From assembly GCA_005787025.1 (NCBI GenBank), contig SYCH01000001.1, forward strand, positions 1 through 5,000: a stretch of DNA of 5,000 nucleotides, written 5' to 3'. The position numbers and the translations under genes were made by a program. Under the pieces are notes generated by a model. The model saw only the letters and a list, made by a program, of their open reading frames with translations. It ran no database searches and was not told the DNA's origin. This DNA comes from Actinomycetota bacterium (GTDB lineage: Bacteria; Actinomycetota; Acidimicrobiia; Acidimicrobiales; Ilumatobacteraceae). This document shows, in pieces, positions 1 to 5,000 of the stretch (positions are counted from its first letter, which is position 1; each line of letters opens with the position of its first letter).

Positions 1-304
1 CTCGGGTGGCGCGAACGTTTATCCGGCCGAGATCGAGAACGTGATCATGAGCCTGCCCGGCGTCACCGAGACCGCGGTCATCGGCATCCCCTCGCAGAAG
101 TGGGGCGAGTCGCCCTTGGCCATCGTGGTCAGGAAAGATCCCGATCTCACCGATGATGCGGTCTTGAAACACTGCGAGGGCAAGTTGGCCCGCTTCAAGC
201 AACCGGTCGCGGTGCGTTTCATCGACGTGATCCCACGCAACCCGAGCGGTAAGGCCCTGAAGAAGGATTTGCGCGTGCAGTTCAAGGACGTCGTCGGTCC
301 GTGA
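1..304 (+). CDS. Acyl-CoA synthetase / AMP-dependent CoA ligase, C-terminal part (5' end outside window)
   Basis: This is the last 100 codons of an ANL-superfamily adenylate-forming enzyme, read in the frame whose first full codon starts at position 2 and ending at TGA 302-304. The visible part is the mobile C-terminal domain (AMP-binding_C). It opens with SGGANVYPAEIE, the A8/hinge-proximal motif of acyl-CoA ligases, continues with GVTETAVIGIPSQKWGE, and ends with RNPSGKALKKDLR. That last stretch is the A10 motif, and its lysine at 251-253 (PSGK) is the conserved residue needed for adenylation. The family activates a carboxylic acid with ATP to an acyl-adenylate and then transfers it to CoA in the cytoplasm. 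The substrate pocket lies in the missing N-terminal domain, so the substrate (fatty, aromatic or sterol side-chain acid) cannot be named. The stop overlaps the next start (GTGA), which implies co-transcription and translational coupling. Confidence 0.93.
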   Translation, partial: SGGANVYPAEIENVIMSLPGVTETAVIGIPSQKWGESPLAIVVRKDPDLTDDAVLKHCEGKLARFKQPVAVRFIDVIPRNPSGKALKKDLRVQFKDVVGP

Positions 305-1410
305 CGTCCACGACGGCCGATGTGGTGATCATCGGCTGTGGCGGAGCCGGATCGGCGGCCGCCGCGGAGTTGGCCCGTCGGGGCCGAACCGTGGTGGGCC
401 TCGACACGTTCGGTCGGGGTCACGACCGGGGCAGTTCGCACGGGACGGAGCGAATCGTCAGGGCGGCCTACACCGACGAGATGTACTCGTTGATGGCGCT
501 CGAATCCTTCGACGGTTGGCGCGACCTCGAACGAGAGACCGACACCCGACTGCTCTCGATGGTGGGCAGCATCGACACCGGGTTCGCGGGGGAACTGGCC
601 GACATCTCCACCAACCTGACGACGTGCGGTCTGCCCCACGAATTGATGGACGCGGCCGAAGCCGAGCGACGATTCCCCTTCTTCCGGTTCGAGCATCCGG
701 TGCTGTGGCAGCCCAATTCGGGCACGGTGCACGCCGATGGCGCCGTGGCGGCGTTCCAGCGCGTGGCCCGAGCGAACGGTGCCGATCTGCGCTTCGACGA
801 CCCGGTGGTCGTCATCGACGTTCGTGCCGGGGGAGTTCGGGTCACGTCGGCGTCGGGGGTGGTCGAGGCGGGTTCGGTGATCGTGACCGCGGGGGCCTGG
901 GCGGACCGGTTGCTTGACGGAATTCTGGCGTTGCCGGAATTGATCGTCACCGACGAACAGGTTTTCTTCTTCCGTCCCCGTGCCGAATATCCGTGGCCCA
1001 CGTTCATCACCCGCACGGTGCCCGAGTTGTACGGGCTGCCCACTCCCGGGGGCCTCATGAAAGCGGGGGAGCACTACACCGGTCCGCGGGTGGACCCCGA
1101 CGTCCGCGAGGCCCCCAACGTCGAGGCCGCCGATCGCGTGTCATCGTGGATCGCCGCCAACGTTCCCGGGCTCGAACCCACCCCGGTGGACGCCACGACG
1201 TGTCTGTACGCCTCGTTCCCCGACGAGGATTTCATCATCGATCGCGTCGGTTCGTTGGTGGTCGGTCTGGGTCTGGGTGGCCACGGCTTCAAGTTCCTGC
1301 CCGAGATCGGTCGGCGCCTCGCTGATCTGGCCGACGGTGAGGGGTGGAGAGGCAACCCCTTCACCATCGACCGAGCGCCTCGTCACGTGGGGCCTTCGGG
1401 TCACAAGTGA
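301..1410 (+). CDS. FAD-dependent amine oxidase, monomeric sarcosine oxidase / N-methyltryptophan oxidase family
   Basis: This 369-residue cytoplasmic flavoenzyme has a DAO-type fold. The N-terminus holds the dinucleotide motif G12-x-G14-x-x-G17 with D35 ending the second strand. Active-site signatures of monomeric sarcosine oxidase are present. SHGTERIVRAAY carries R51 and R54, matching Arg49 and Arg52. K254 and H258 (LMKAGEH) match the oxygen-activating Lys265 and His269. C301 in CLYASFPDEDFIID matches the Cys315 that binds FAD covalently, and K331 in GGHGFKF matches Lys348, which with Arg52 holds the substrate carboxylate. The family oxidises secondary amino acids such as sarcosine, N-methyltryptophan or pipecolate with O2, giving an imine (then aldehyde plus amine) and H2O2. 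The protein is slightly shorter than the usual 385-390 residues. The GTG at 301 is chosen because it places the FAD motif close to the N-terminus and overlaps the ligase stop by 4 bases. AAGGA at 284-288 is a weak, rather distant ribosome site. The exact substrate is unknown. Confidence 0.92.
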   Translation: MTSTTADVVIIGCGGAGSAAAAELARRGRTVVGLDTFGRGHDRGSSHGTERIVRAAYTDEMYSLMALESFDGWRDLERETDTRLLSMVGSIDTGFAGELADISTNLTTCGLPHELMDAAEAERRFPFFRFEHPVLWQPNSGTVHADGAVAAFQRVARANGADLRFDDPVVVIDVRAGGVRVTSASGVVEAGSVIVTAGAWADRLLDGILALPELIVTDEQVFFFRPRAEYPWPTFITRTVPELYGLPTPGGLMKAGEHYTGPRVDPDVREAPNVEAADRVSSWIAANVPGLEPTPVDATTCLYASFPDEDFIIDRVGSLVVGLGLGGHGFKFLPEIGRRLADLADGEGWRGNPFTIDRAPRHVGPSGHK

Positions 1411-1414
1411 CTCG
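1397..1414. promoter_or_regulatory. Imperfect palindrome, possible operator of the P450 gene
   Basis: The sequence CGGGTCACAAGTGACTCG is an inverted repeat with a perfect 5-base core on each side of AA (GTCAC/GTGAC), one mismatched pair, then two more matching pairs (CG/CG). It spans the stop codon of the oxidase gene and covers the place where a -35 element would sit relative to the TAGAAC hexamer at 1425. A dimeric repressor bound here would block the P450 promoter. This is inference from position and symmetry; short palindromes also arise by chance, and part of the site is constrained by coding. Confidence 0.3.
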
Positions 1415-1424
1415 CACCAGCGAC

Positions 1425-1436
1425 TAGAACCAAGTC
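1425..1436 (+). promoter_or_regulatory. Predicted -10 element for a leaderless P450 transcript
   Basis: TAGAAC at 1425-1430 is followed by six bases (CAAGTC) and then the ATG at 1437. In actinobacteria a -10 hexamer of the TAnnnT type six bases before the ATG puts the transcription start on the A of the start codon. The last base here is C, not T. No Shine-Dalgarno sequence precedes the gene, which supports leaderless initiation. No convincing -35 hexamer is visible. The same arrangement precedes the dehydrogenase gene at 3112. Confidence 0.5.
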
Positions 1437-2627
1437 ATGCAGATCGACCTCGTCTCGCCGGAGACCTTCGCACGTTCGGGCCATCCGTGGGATCAGTACG
1501 CCTGGTTGCGGGTGAACGCACCGGTCTACTGGCATCCCGAGACCGACGGTCCGGGCTTCTGGGCCATCACCAAGTACGACGACGTTCGCTCGATCAGTCG
1601 CACACCCAAGACCTTCAGTTCCTTCGAGAAGGGCGTGATGCTGCCCGACTCCGACGAGATGGGATTGATGGCGCAACGGCTGATGATGCTGTCGATGGAC
1701 CCGCCCCAGCACGACCGTTTCAAGTTGCTCGTCAGTCGCGGGTTCACCCCGAAGAACGCACCGTTACTACGTCCGCGCATCGAGGAGTTGGCCCGCGAGA
1801 TCGTGGAGTCGGCGTTGGCCAAGCAGTCGTGCGACTTCGTCAGCGAGATCGCCGGTCGGCTGCCCTCGGGCCTCATCGCCGAGTTGATGGGGATGCCCCG
1901 TGAAGACGGTGAGCGGTTGTACGACCTCACCGAGATCATGCACACCAACGACGATGCGGTGGCGCCGCCCCACGTGAAGGTGGCCGCCATGGGTGAGATG
2001 CTCGGGTACGCCCAAACGGTGGCTGATCGCAAACGCTCCGAACCCGGTGATGATCTGGCCACGTTGCTGGTGAACGCCGAGGTCGATGGTGATCGGTTGA
2101 CCGATGGTGAGTTCCAATGGTTCTTCTTGTTGCTGGTGAACGCCGGTGGTGACACCACGAGGAACCTGTTGGCCGCCGGTCTGCAGTTGTTGTTCGATCA
2201 TCCGGATCAGCGCGAGCGACTCCTGGCGAATCCCGATGCCTTGTTGGGCACGGCCATCGAGGAGATGCTGCGGTACGCGAGCCCCGTGTCGCACTTCAAG
2301 CGTACCGTCATGCACGACACCGAGATCCGTGGTCAGAAGATGAGGGCCGGTGAGCGCGTGGTGTTGTTCTACGGATCGGCGAACCGCGACGAGGACGTCT
2401 TCGACCGCCCCGACGAGTTCGACATCGGCCGGGACCCCAACCCGCACGTGGCCTTCGGTGCCGGCGGACCGCATCTGTGTCTGGGCATGCACGTGGCACG
2501 GGTGGAACTGTCGGTGATGTTCCGCGAATTGCTCGCGCGGATGCCGCACATCGAGCCGAACGGACCCATCGAGCGCATGCATTCCAGTTTCATCGCCGGC
2601 ATCCATTCGATGCCGGTGCGCTACTGA
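1437..2627 (+). CDS. Cytochrome P450 (bacterial class I type)
   Basis: A complete 396-residue soluble P450, the usual length for bacterial forms, with no membrane anchor. The C-helix region has MDPPQHDRFKLLVSRGFTP (residues 87-105), where H92 and R94 are in the heme-propionate-contacting position. The I helix has AGGDTT at 236-241, with the D239-T240 pair that delivers protons for O2 cleavage. The K helix has ExxR as E276 and R279. The heme loop FGAGGPHLCLG starts at F340 and supplies the thiolate ligand C348. All core catalytic residues are therefore intact. Overall style resembles the actinobacterial CYP124/125/142 group that hydroxylates sterols, fatty acids or terpenoids, but the CYP family and substrate are not assigned. 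No ferredoxin or ferredoxin reductase is encoded in the window, so electrons must come from partners elsewhere. The ATG at 1437 lies 26 bases after the oxidase stop, with its own predicted promoter. Confidence 0.95.
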   Translation: MQIDLVSPETFARSGHPWDQYAWLRVNAPVYWHPETDGPGFWAITKYDDVRSISRTPKTFSSFEKGVMLPDSDEMGLMAQRLMMLSMDPPQHDRFKLLVSRGFTPKNAPLLRPRIEELAREIVESALAKQSCDFVSEIAGRLPSGLIAELMGMPREDGERLYDLTEIMHTNDDAVAPPHVKVAAMGEMLGYAQTVADRKRSEPGDDLATLLVNAEVDGDRLTDGEFQWFFLLLVNAGGDTTRNLLAAGLQLLFDHPDQRERLLANPDALLGTAIEEMLRYASPVSHFKRTVMHDTEIRGQKMRAGERVVLFYGSANRDEDVFDRPDEFDIGRDPNPHVAFGAGGPHLCLGMHVARVELSVMFRELLARMPHIEPNGPIERMHSSFIAGIHSMPVRY

Positions 2628-2635
2628 GTTCCCCG

Positions 2636-3052
2636 CTACGAGTTCGGGGTCTCCTCGGCGGGGAAGGTGTAGGTCACGTCGCTGAATCGATCGCGGGCGA
2701 ACAGGTAGAGCAGACGCAACGGCTCGTCGCCGGTGTTGTGGGCGAAGTGTTCGAGACCCTCGGGAATCCAGACGGCCGTCCCCGGGCGCACCGCCGTGGC
2801 GACGCCCTCGACGACGACGTGACCCGATCCCGCCAGGATCACGTACACCTCGGTGGCGTCGTGACGATGTCCGCGCGGGGGTGGAGTGGCGCCGACCGGG
2901 ATCTCGGCCACCCCCACCACCATCTCGTCGGTGGGGGTGACATCTCCGCCGAACAGTTCCCACCAGCGCACCGCGCCGCGCGTCGGGCTGGTCCACTCCT
3001 CGGTCGGGCATTCGTCGACGTGGCGAAAGACGGCGGAGCGGGCGTCGGACAT
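2636..3052 (-). CDS. Small single-domain cupin protein
   Basis: A 138-residue protein with one conserved beta-barrel cupin domain at roughly residues 44-118. Motif 1 reads GHRHDATEVYVILAGSG, giving H62, H64 and E68 as metal ligands. Motif 2, GTAVWIPEGLEHFAHN (residues 91-106), matches G(x)5PxG(x)2H(x)3N exactly and gives the fourth ligand, H102. A full 3-His/1-Glu metal site is thus predicted, so it could be a metal-dependent enzyme (dioxygenase, isomerase or lyase) or a small-molecule sensor. The sequence does not tell which. There is no signal peptide, membrane segment or DNA-binding domain. The gene runs opposite to its neighbours: its TAG (2636-2638) is 8 bases from the P450 stop, and its start faces the dehydrogenase gene across 59 bases. 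The ATG at 3050-3052 is supported by a TACCGT hexamer exactly six bases upstream. Confidence 0.9.
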   Translation of the reverse strand: MSDARSAVFRHVDECPTEEWTSPTRGAVRWWELFGGDVTPTDEMVVGVAEIPVGATPPPRGHRHDATEVYVILAGSGHVVVEGVATAVRPGTAVWIPEGLEHFAHNTGDEPLRLLYLFARDRFSDVTYTFPAEETPNS

Positions 3053-3064
3053 GCCCGAACGGTA
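3053..3064 (-). promoter_or_regulatory. Predicted -10 element for a leaderless cupin transcript
   Basis: On the minus strand TACCGT (3064 down to 3059) is followed by TCGGGC and then the ATG of the cupin gene. It matches TAnnnT fully and has the six-base spacing that puts the transcription start at the A of ATG. There is no purine-rich ribosome site. No clear -35 hexamer is seen. The hexamer overlaps an 8-base palindrome, CGGTACCG, at 3060-3067. Confidence 0.5.
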
Positions 3065-3066
3065 CC

Positions 3067-3091
3067 GGCACGAATGGGTGCGGGCCGTGCC
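3067..3091. promoter_or_regulatory. Inverted repeat between divergent promoters, possible shared operator
   Basis: GGCACG at 3067-3072 and CGTGCC at 3086-3091 form a perfect 6-base inverted repeat with a 13-base spacer, so half-site centres are 19 bases apart. It lies between the -10 hexamers of the divergent cupin and dehydrogenase genes, where a dimeric regulator could act on both. Only symmetry and position support this, and no regulator gene is in the window. Confidence 0.25.
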
Positions 3092-3099
3092 CTCGGTGG

Positions 3100-3111
3100 C
3101 AGAATCAGGTC
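3100..3111 (+). promoter_or_regulatory. Predicted -10 element for a leaderless acyl-CoA dehydrogenase transcript
   Basis: CAGAAT at 3100-3105 is followed by CAGGTC and the ATG at 3112. Nine of the twelve bases match the equivalent stretch before the P450 gene (consensus YAGAAYCARGTC). The second A and last T of the hexamer fit the actinobacterial -10 pattern; the first base is C, not T. The AGG within CAGGTC ends only three bases before the ATG, too close for normal Shine-Dalgarno pairing. Confidence 0.45.
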
Positions 3112-4335
3112 ATGAGCACCGCCACCGAAGAAGCATTGTCCCCGGTCGAGGCCGACGAGTTCCGCGCCAAGGTCCACGCGTTCCTGAAGGAGAACGCCGT
3201 GGGTATCGACGGGGCCGGTCGCGGGACCACCAGCATCCAGGCGGGCCGGGAATTCCAGGCGAAATTGGCGGCCGCCGGTCTGGCCGGAATCGTCTACCCG
3301 AAGGAACTCGGCGGTGCCGGACTCTCCCGGGTCCACGAGCGCATCTATCGCGAGGAGTACGCCAAGTTCCCCGACATGACTTACGAGTTGGTCATCAGCC
3401 ACGGTATGTGCCTGCCGGTGTTGAACCAATTCGGCACCGAGGAGCAGAAGAAGCAGTTCATGCCCGACAACATCGCGGCGCGCACCATGTGGTGTCAGAT
3501 GTTCTCCGAGCCCGGTGCCGGTTCCGACGTGGCCAGCCTGCAGACCAAGGCCGAGCTCGACGGTGACGAGTGGGTCATCAACGGCCAGAAGGTGTGGACC
3601 ACCCTGGCCCACGTGTGCGACTACGGCGTCATCATCGCGCGCACCAATCCCGAGGCTCCCAAGCACGCCGGCATCTCGATGTTCATCGTCGACATGAGGG
3701 CTCCCGGGGTCGAGATCCGACCCATTCACCAGATCGACGGTGGTAGCCACTTCAACGAGATCTTCCTCACCGACGTGCGCATCCCGAAGTCGTGGTTGCT
3801 CGGCGAGTTGAACAACGGCTGGAATCAGGCCACCGCGATGTTGATGTTCGAGCGCGTGGCCATCGGTACCGGTTCGTCCAGTGGTGTCTCGCACGTGTTG
3901 GCCGACCGACTCATCGAGGTGGCCAAGCGCAACGGCAAGATCTCCGACCCGGTGGTGCGCCAGGAGTTGATGAAGATCTACTGCGAGGAGTCCACCAAGA
4001 GCATGGTGTCCATGCGCACCCGCGCCGAGATGAAGGCCGGCAAGGTGCCCGGGCCCGGTGGGTCGCTCGGCAAGTTGCACGGCGCGCGCATCGCGTGGGC
4101 CAGCCGACCGCTCATCAGTCGTCTGGTCGGTCCCGATTCCGACGCGTGGGAGCCCGGTGGTCGTGGCGAGAACTGGGCGCGCCAGATCCTGAACAGCTTC
4201 CAGTCGAGCATCGCCGGTGGAACCGACGAGATCCAGCGCAACATCATCGGCGATCGCGTGCTCGGCCTGCCCCGCGAACCCATGGTCGACAAGGATCTGC
4301 CCTTCAAGGATCTGAAGGTGGGCACCCAGCGCTGA
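3112..4335 (+). CDS. Acyl-CoA dehydrogenase (FadE type)
   Basis: A complete 407-residue flavoenzyme with the three-part ACAD fold. The N-terminal helical part includes GLAGIVYPKELGGAGLS. The middle beta domain has the family signature FSEPGAGSD (S132, E133, D139) and GQKVWTT with W162, which contact FAD and acyl-CoA. The C-terminal helical domain ends in AGGTDEIQRNIIGDRVLGLP (residues 368-387). The enzyme oxidises an acyl-CoA to the 2-enoyl-CoA, passing electrons to electron transfer flavoprotein. The position of the medium-chain enzyme's catalytic Glu376 is glycine here (G369). A candidate base is E247 in MLMFERVAIG, which aligns with the catalytic glutamate of isovaleryl- and long-chain-type dehydrogenases. 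This pattern is common in actinobacterial FadE proteins, some of which act as two-subunit complexes on sterol side chains, but no second dehydrogenase is visible. Chain specificity cannot be assigned. It is divergent from the cupin gene and probably co-transcribed with the MOSC gene. Confidence 0.95.
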   Translation: MSTATEEALSPVEADEFRAKVHAFLKENAVGIDGAGRGTTSIQAGREFQAKLAAAGLAGIVYPKELGGAGLSRVHERIYREEYAKFPDMTYELVISHGMCLPVLNQFGTEEQKKQFMPDNIAARTMWCQMFSEPGAGSDVASLQTKAELDGDEWVINGQKVWTTLAHVCDYGVIIARTNPEAPKHAGISMFIVDMRAPGVEIRPIHQIDGGSHFNEIFLTDVRIPKSWLLGELNNGWNQATAMLMFERVAIGTGSSSGVSHVLADRLIEVAKRNGKISDPVVRQELMKIYCEESTKSMVSMRTRAEMKAGKVPGPGGSLGKLHGARIAWASRPLISRLVGPDSDAWEPGGRGENWARQILNSFQSSIAGGTDEIQRNIIGDRVLGLPREPMVDKDLPFKDLKVGTQR

Positions 4336-4352
4336 GCCGGGTGTCGTCGACC

Positions 4353-5000
4353 ATGCGCATCGACCAGATCTGGTCGTATCCGGTGAAGTCCCTGGAGGGC
4401 GGCACCGTGTCGTCGGCCGAACTGTCGATGTCGGGCATCGTCGGTGACCGTCGTTGGGCGGTGCGCGACCTCGAACGCGGCGGCATTCGCGGTGCCAAAC
4501 AGCTGGGTGGGCTCATGACGCTCGTGGCCCGCGACGCGCCCGATGGCACCGGCAACGCGGAGATCGATTTCCCCGACGGTCGCACGTTGTCGTCGGTGTC
4601 GCCCGACATCGACGCGGCATTGTCGGCGCATCTGGCGCATCCGGTGCGGCTCGAGGCCCTGCGACCGGCCGATGATCTGGACCATTACCGTCGTGGTGCC
4701 CCGGCCAGTGACGACGTCATGGTCGAGTTGCGCAACATCTTCGGTCGTGAGGAGTCCGAGCCGTTGCCCGACTTCAGCGTGTTCCCTCCCGAGGTGATGG
4801 AGTTCGAATCGCCTCCGGGCACCTACCACGACTGCTGGCCGTTGATGGTCATGTCGACCTCGTCGCTCGAATCGATGCGCTCGGCGTTGCCCGACTCGGT
4901 CGTCGACGTGCGGCGGTTCCGGCCGAGCATCGTGATCGACACCGCCGGTGTGCCGGGTCATCCCGAGTTCGCGTGGGCCGGACGCACGGCGCGTCTCGGC
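4353..5000 (+). CDS. MOSC-domain protein with N-terminal beta-barrel domain, YcbX/mARC-like (3' end outside window)
   Basis: The frame from ATG 4353 is open to the right edge (216 codons). The N-terminus, MRIDQIWSYPVKSLEGG, followed by SGIVGDRRWAV (residues 27-37), is typical of the MOSC_N barrel. A MOSC core follows, with HDCWPLMVMSTSSLE (from residue 160) and DVRRFRPSIVID (185-196). Members bind molybdenum cofactor and include YcbX and the eukaryotic amidoxime reductases (mARC), which reduce N-hydroxylated compounds. The cysteine expected to bind molybdenum normally comes soon after the RRFRPN-like motif and lies beyond the window, so activity cannot be judged. The gene begins 17 bases after the dehydrogenase stop with no ribosome site or -10 motif, suggesting it is translated from the same transcript by reinitiation. 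An in-frame GTG at 4341 is an alternative start adding four residues; ATG fits the family N-terminus better. Confidence 0.88.
   Translation, partial: MRIDQIWSYPVKSLEGGTVSSAELSMSGIVGDRRWAVRDLERGGIRGAKQLGGLMTLVARDAPDGTGNAEIDFPDGRTLSSVSPDIDAALSAHLAHPVRLEALRPADDLDHYRRGAPASDDVMVELRNIFGREESEPLPDFSVFPPEVMEFESPPGTYHDCWPLMVMSTSSLESMRSALPDSVVDVRRFRPSIVIDTAGVPGHPEFAWAGRTARLG

Noticed and set aside
19..1074. 351-codon minus-strand open frame opposite the ligase and oxidase
   Set aside because: It covers two well-supported plus-strand genes and shows no domain or start signal.
1277..1903. 208-codon plus-strand open frame overlapping the oxidase end and the P450 start
   Set aside because: It is out of frame with both genes, both of which show conserved motifs in the overlap (GGHGFKF and MDPPQHDR).
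2631..2649. Possible terminator hairpin between the convergent P450 and cupin genes (CCCCG with CGGGG, 9-base loop)
   Set aside because: The stem is only five pairs, does not extend outward, lies mostly inside the cupin coding end, and has no T-run on either strand.
3060..3067. Palindrome CGGTACCG upstream of the cupin gene
   Set aside because: Eight bases with no symmetric extension is expected by chance, and part of it is explained by the -10 hexamer TACCGT.
1767..3071. 434-codon open frame on the minus strand across the P450 and cupin genes
   Set aside because: It runs antisense to the P450 gene with all its motifs and overlaps the clear cupin frame. Its translation is rich in Arg, His, Gly and Pro with no recognisable domain, as expected from GC-rich codon bias.
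2839..4080. 413-codon minus-strand open frame opposite the acyl-CoA dehydrogenase
   Set aside because: It is antisense to a gene with full family signatures; its low-complexity His/Leu/Gly-rich product is a codon-bias shadow.
3978..4961. 327-codon minus-strand open frame opposite the dehydrogenase end and MOSC gene
   Set aside because: The plus strand carries recognisable ACAD and MOSC motifs throughout; the antisense product resembles no family.

Overview
The window is GC-rich and densely coded, with short intergenic gaps and heavy use of TTG for leucine. It looks like an ordinary chromosomal stretch of a high-GC bacterium, most likely an actinobacterium. Three genes begin at an ATG placed exactly six bases after a -10-like hexamer, with no Shine-Dalgarno sequence, which fits leaderless transcription. 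The gene mix (acyl-CoA ligase, P450, FadE-type acyl-CoA dehydrogenase) also fits that phylum. An Acidimicrobiia-like source is only a guess. No rRNA, tRNA, CRISPR array, insertion sequence, integrase or phage gene was seen.

Layout. (1) Positions 1-1410, plus strand: the 3' end of an acyl-CoA ligase overlaps by 4 bases a complete flavin-dependent amine oxidase of the monomeric sarcosine oxidase family. (2) Positions 1437-2627, plus strand: a complete cytochrome P450 with its own predicted leaderless promoter and an imperfect palindrome over the expected -35 region. (3) Positions 2636-3052, minus strand: a small single-domain cupin, convergent with the P450 gene (8-base gap) and divergent from the next gene. 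(4) Positions 3112-4335, plus strand: a complete acyl-CoA dehydrogenase, followed 17 bases later by a MOSC-domain protein that runs off the right edge at position 5000. The MOSC frame is open from 4353 to the end.

Functionally the region is catabolic and redox. The ligase would activate a carboxylic acid to its CoA thioester, the P450 could hydroxylate a hydrophobic substrate, and the dehydrogenase would introduce an alpha,beta double bond into an acyl-CoA. The amine oxidase would oxidise a secondary amino acid and release hydrogen peroxide. The MOSC protein is probably a molybdenum-cofactor reductase of the YcbX/mARC type. Whether these form one pathway cannot be decided from the sequence. 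Only the ligase-oxidase pair and the dehydrogenase-MOSC pair look co-transcribed. I see no clearly new system. The items most worth a second look are the shared leaderless-start signal, the two operator-like inverted repeats, and the dehydrogenase that lacks glutamate at the usual catalytic position but has one at the alternative position.
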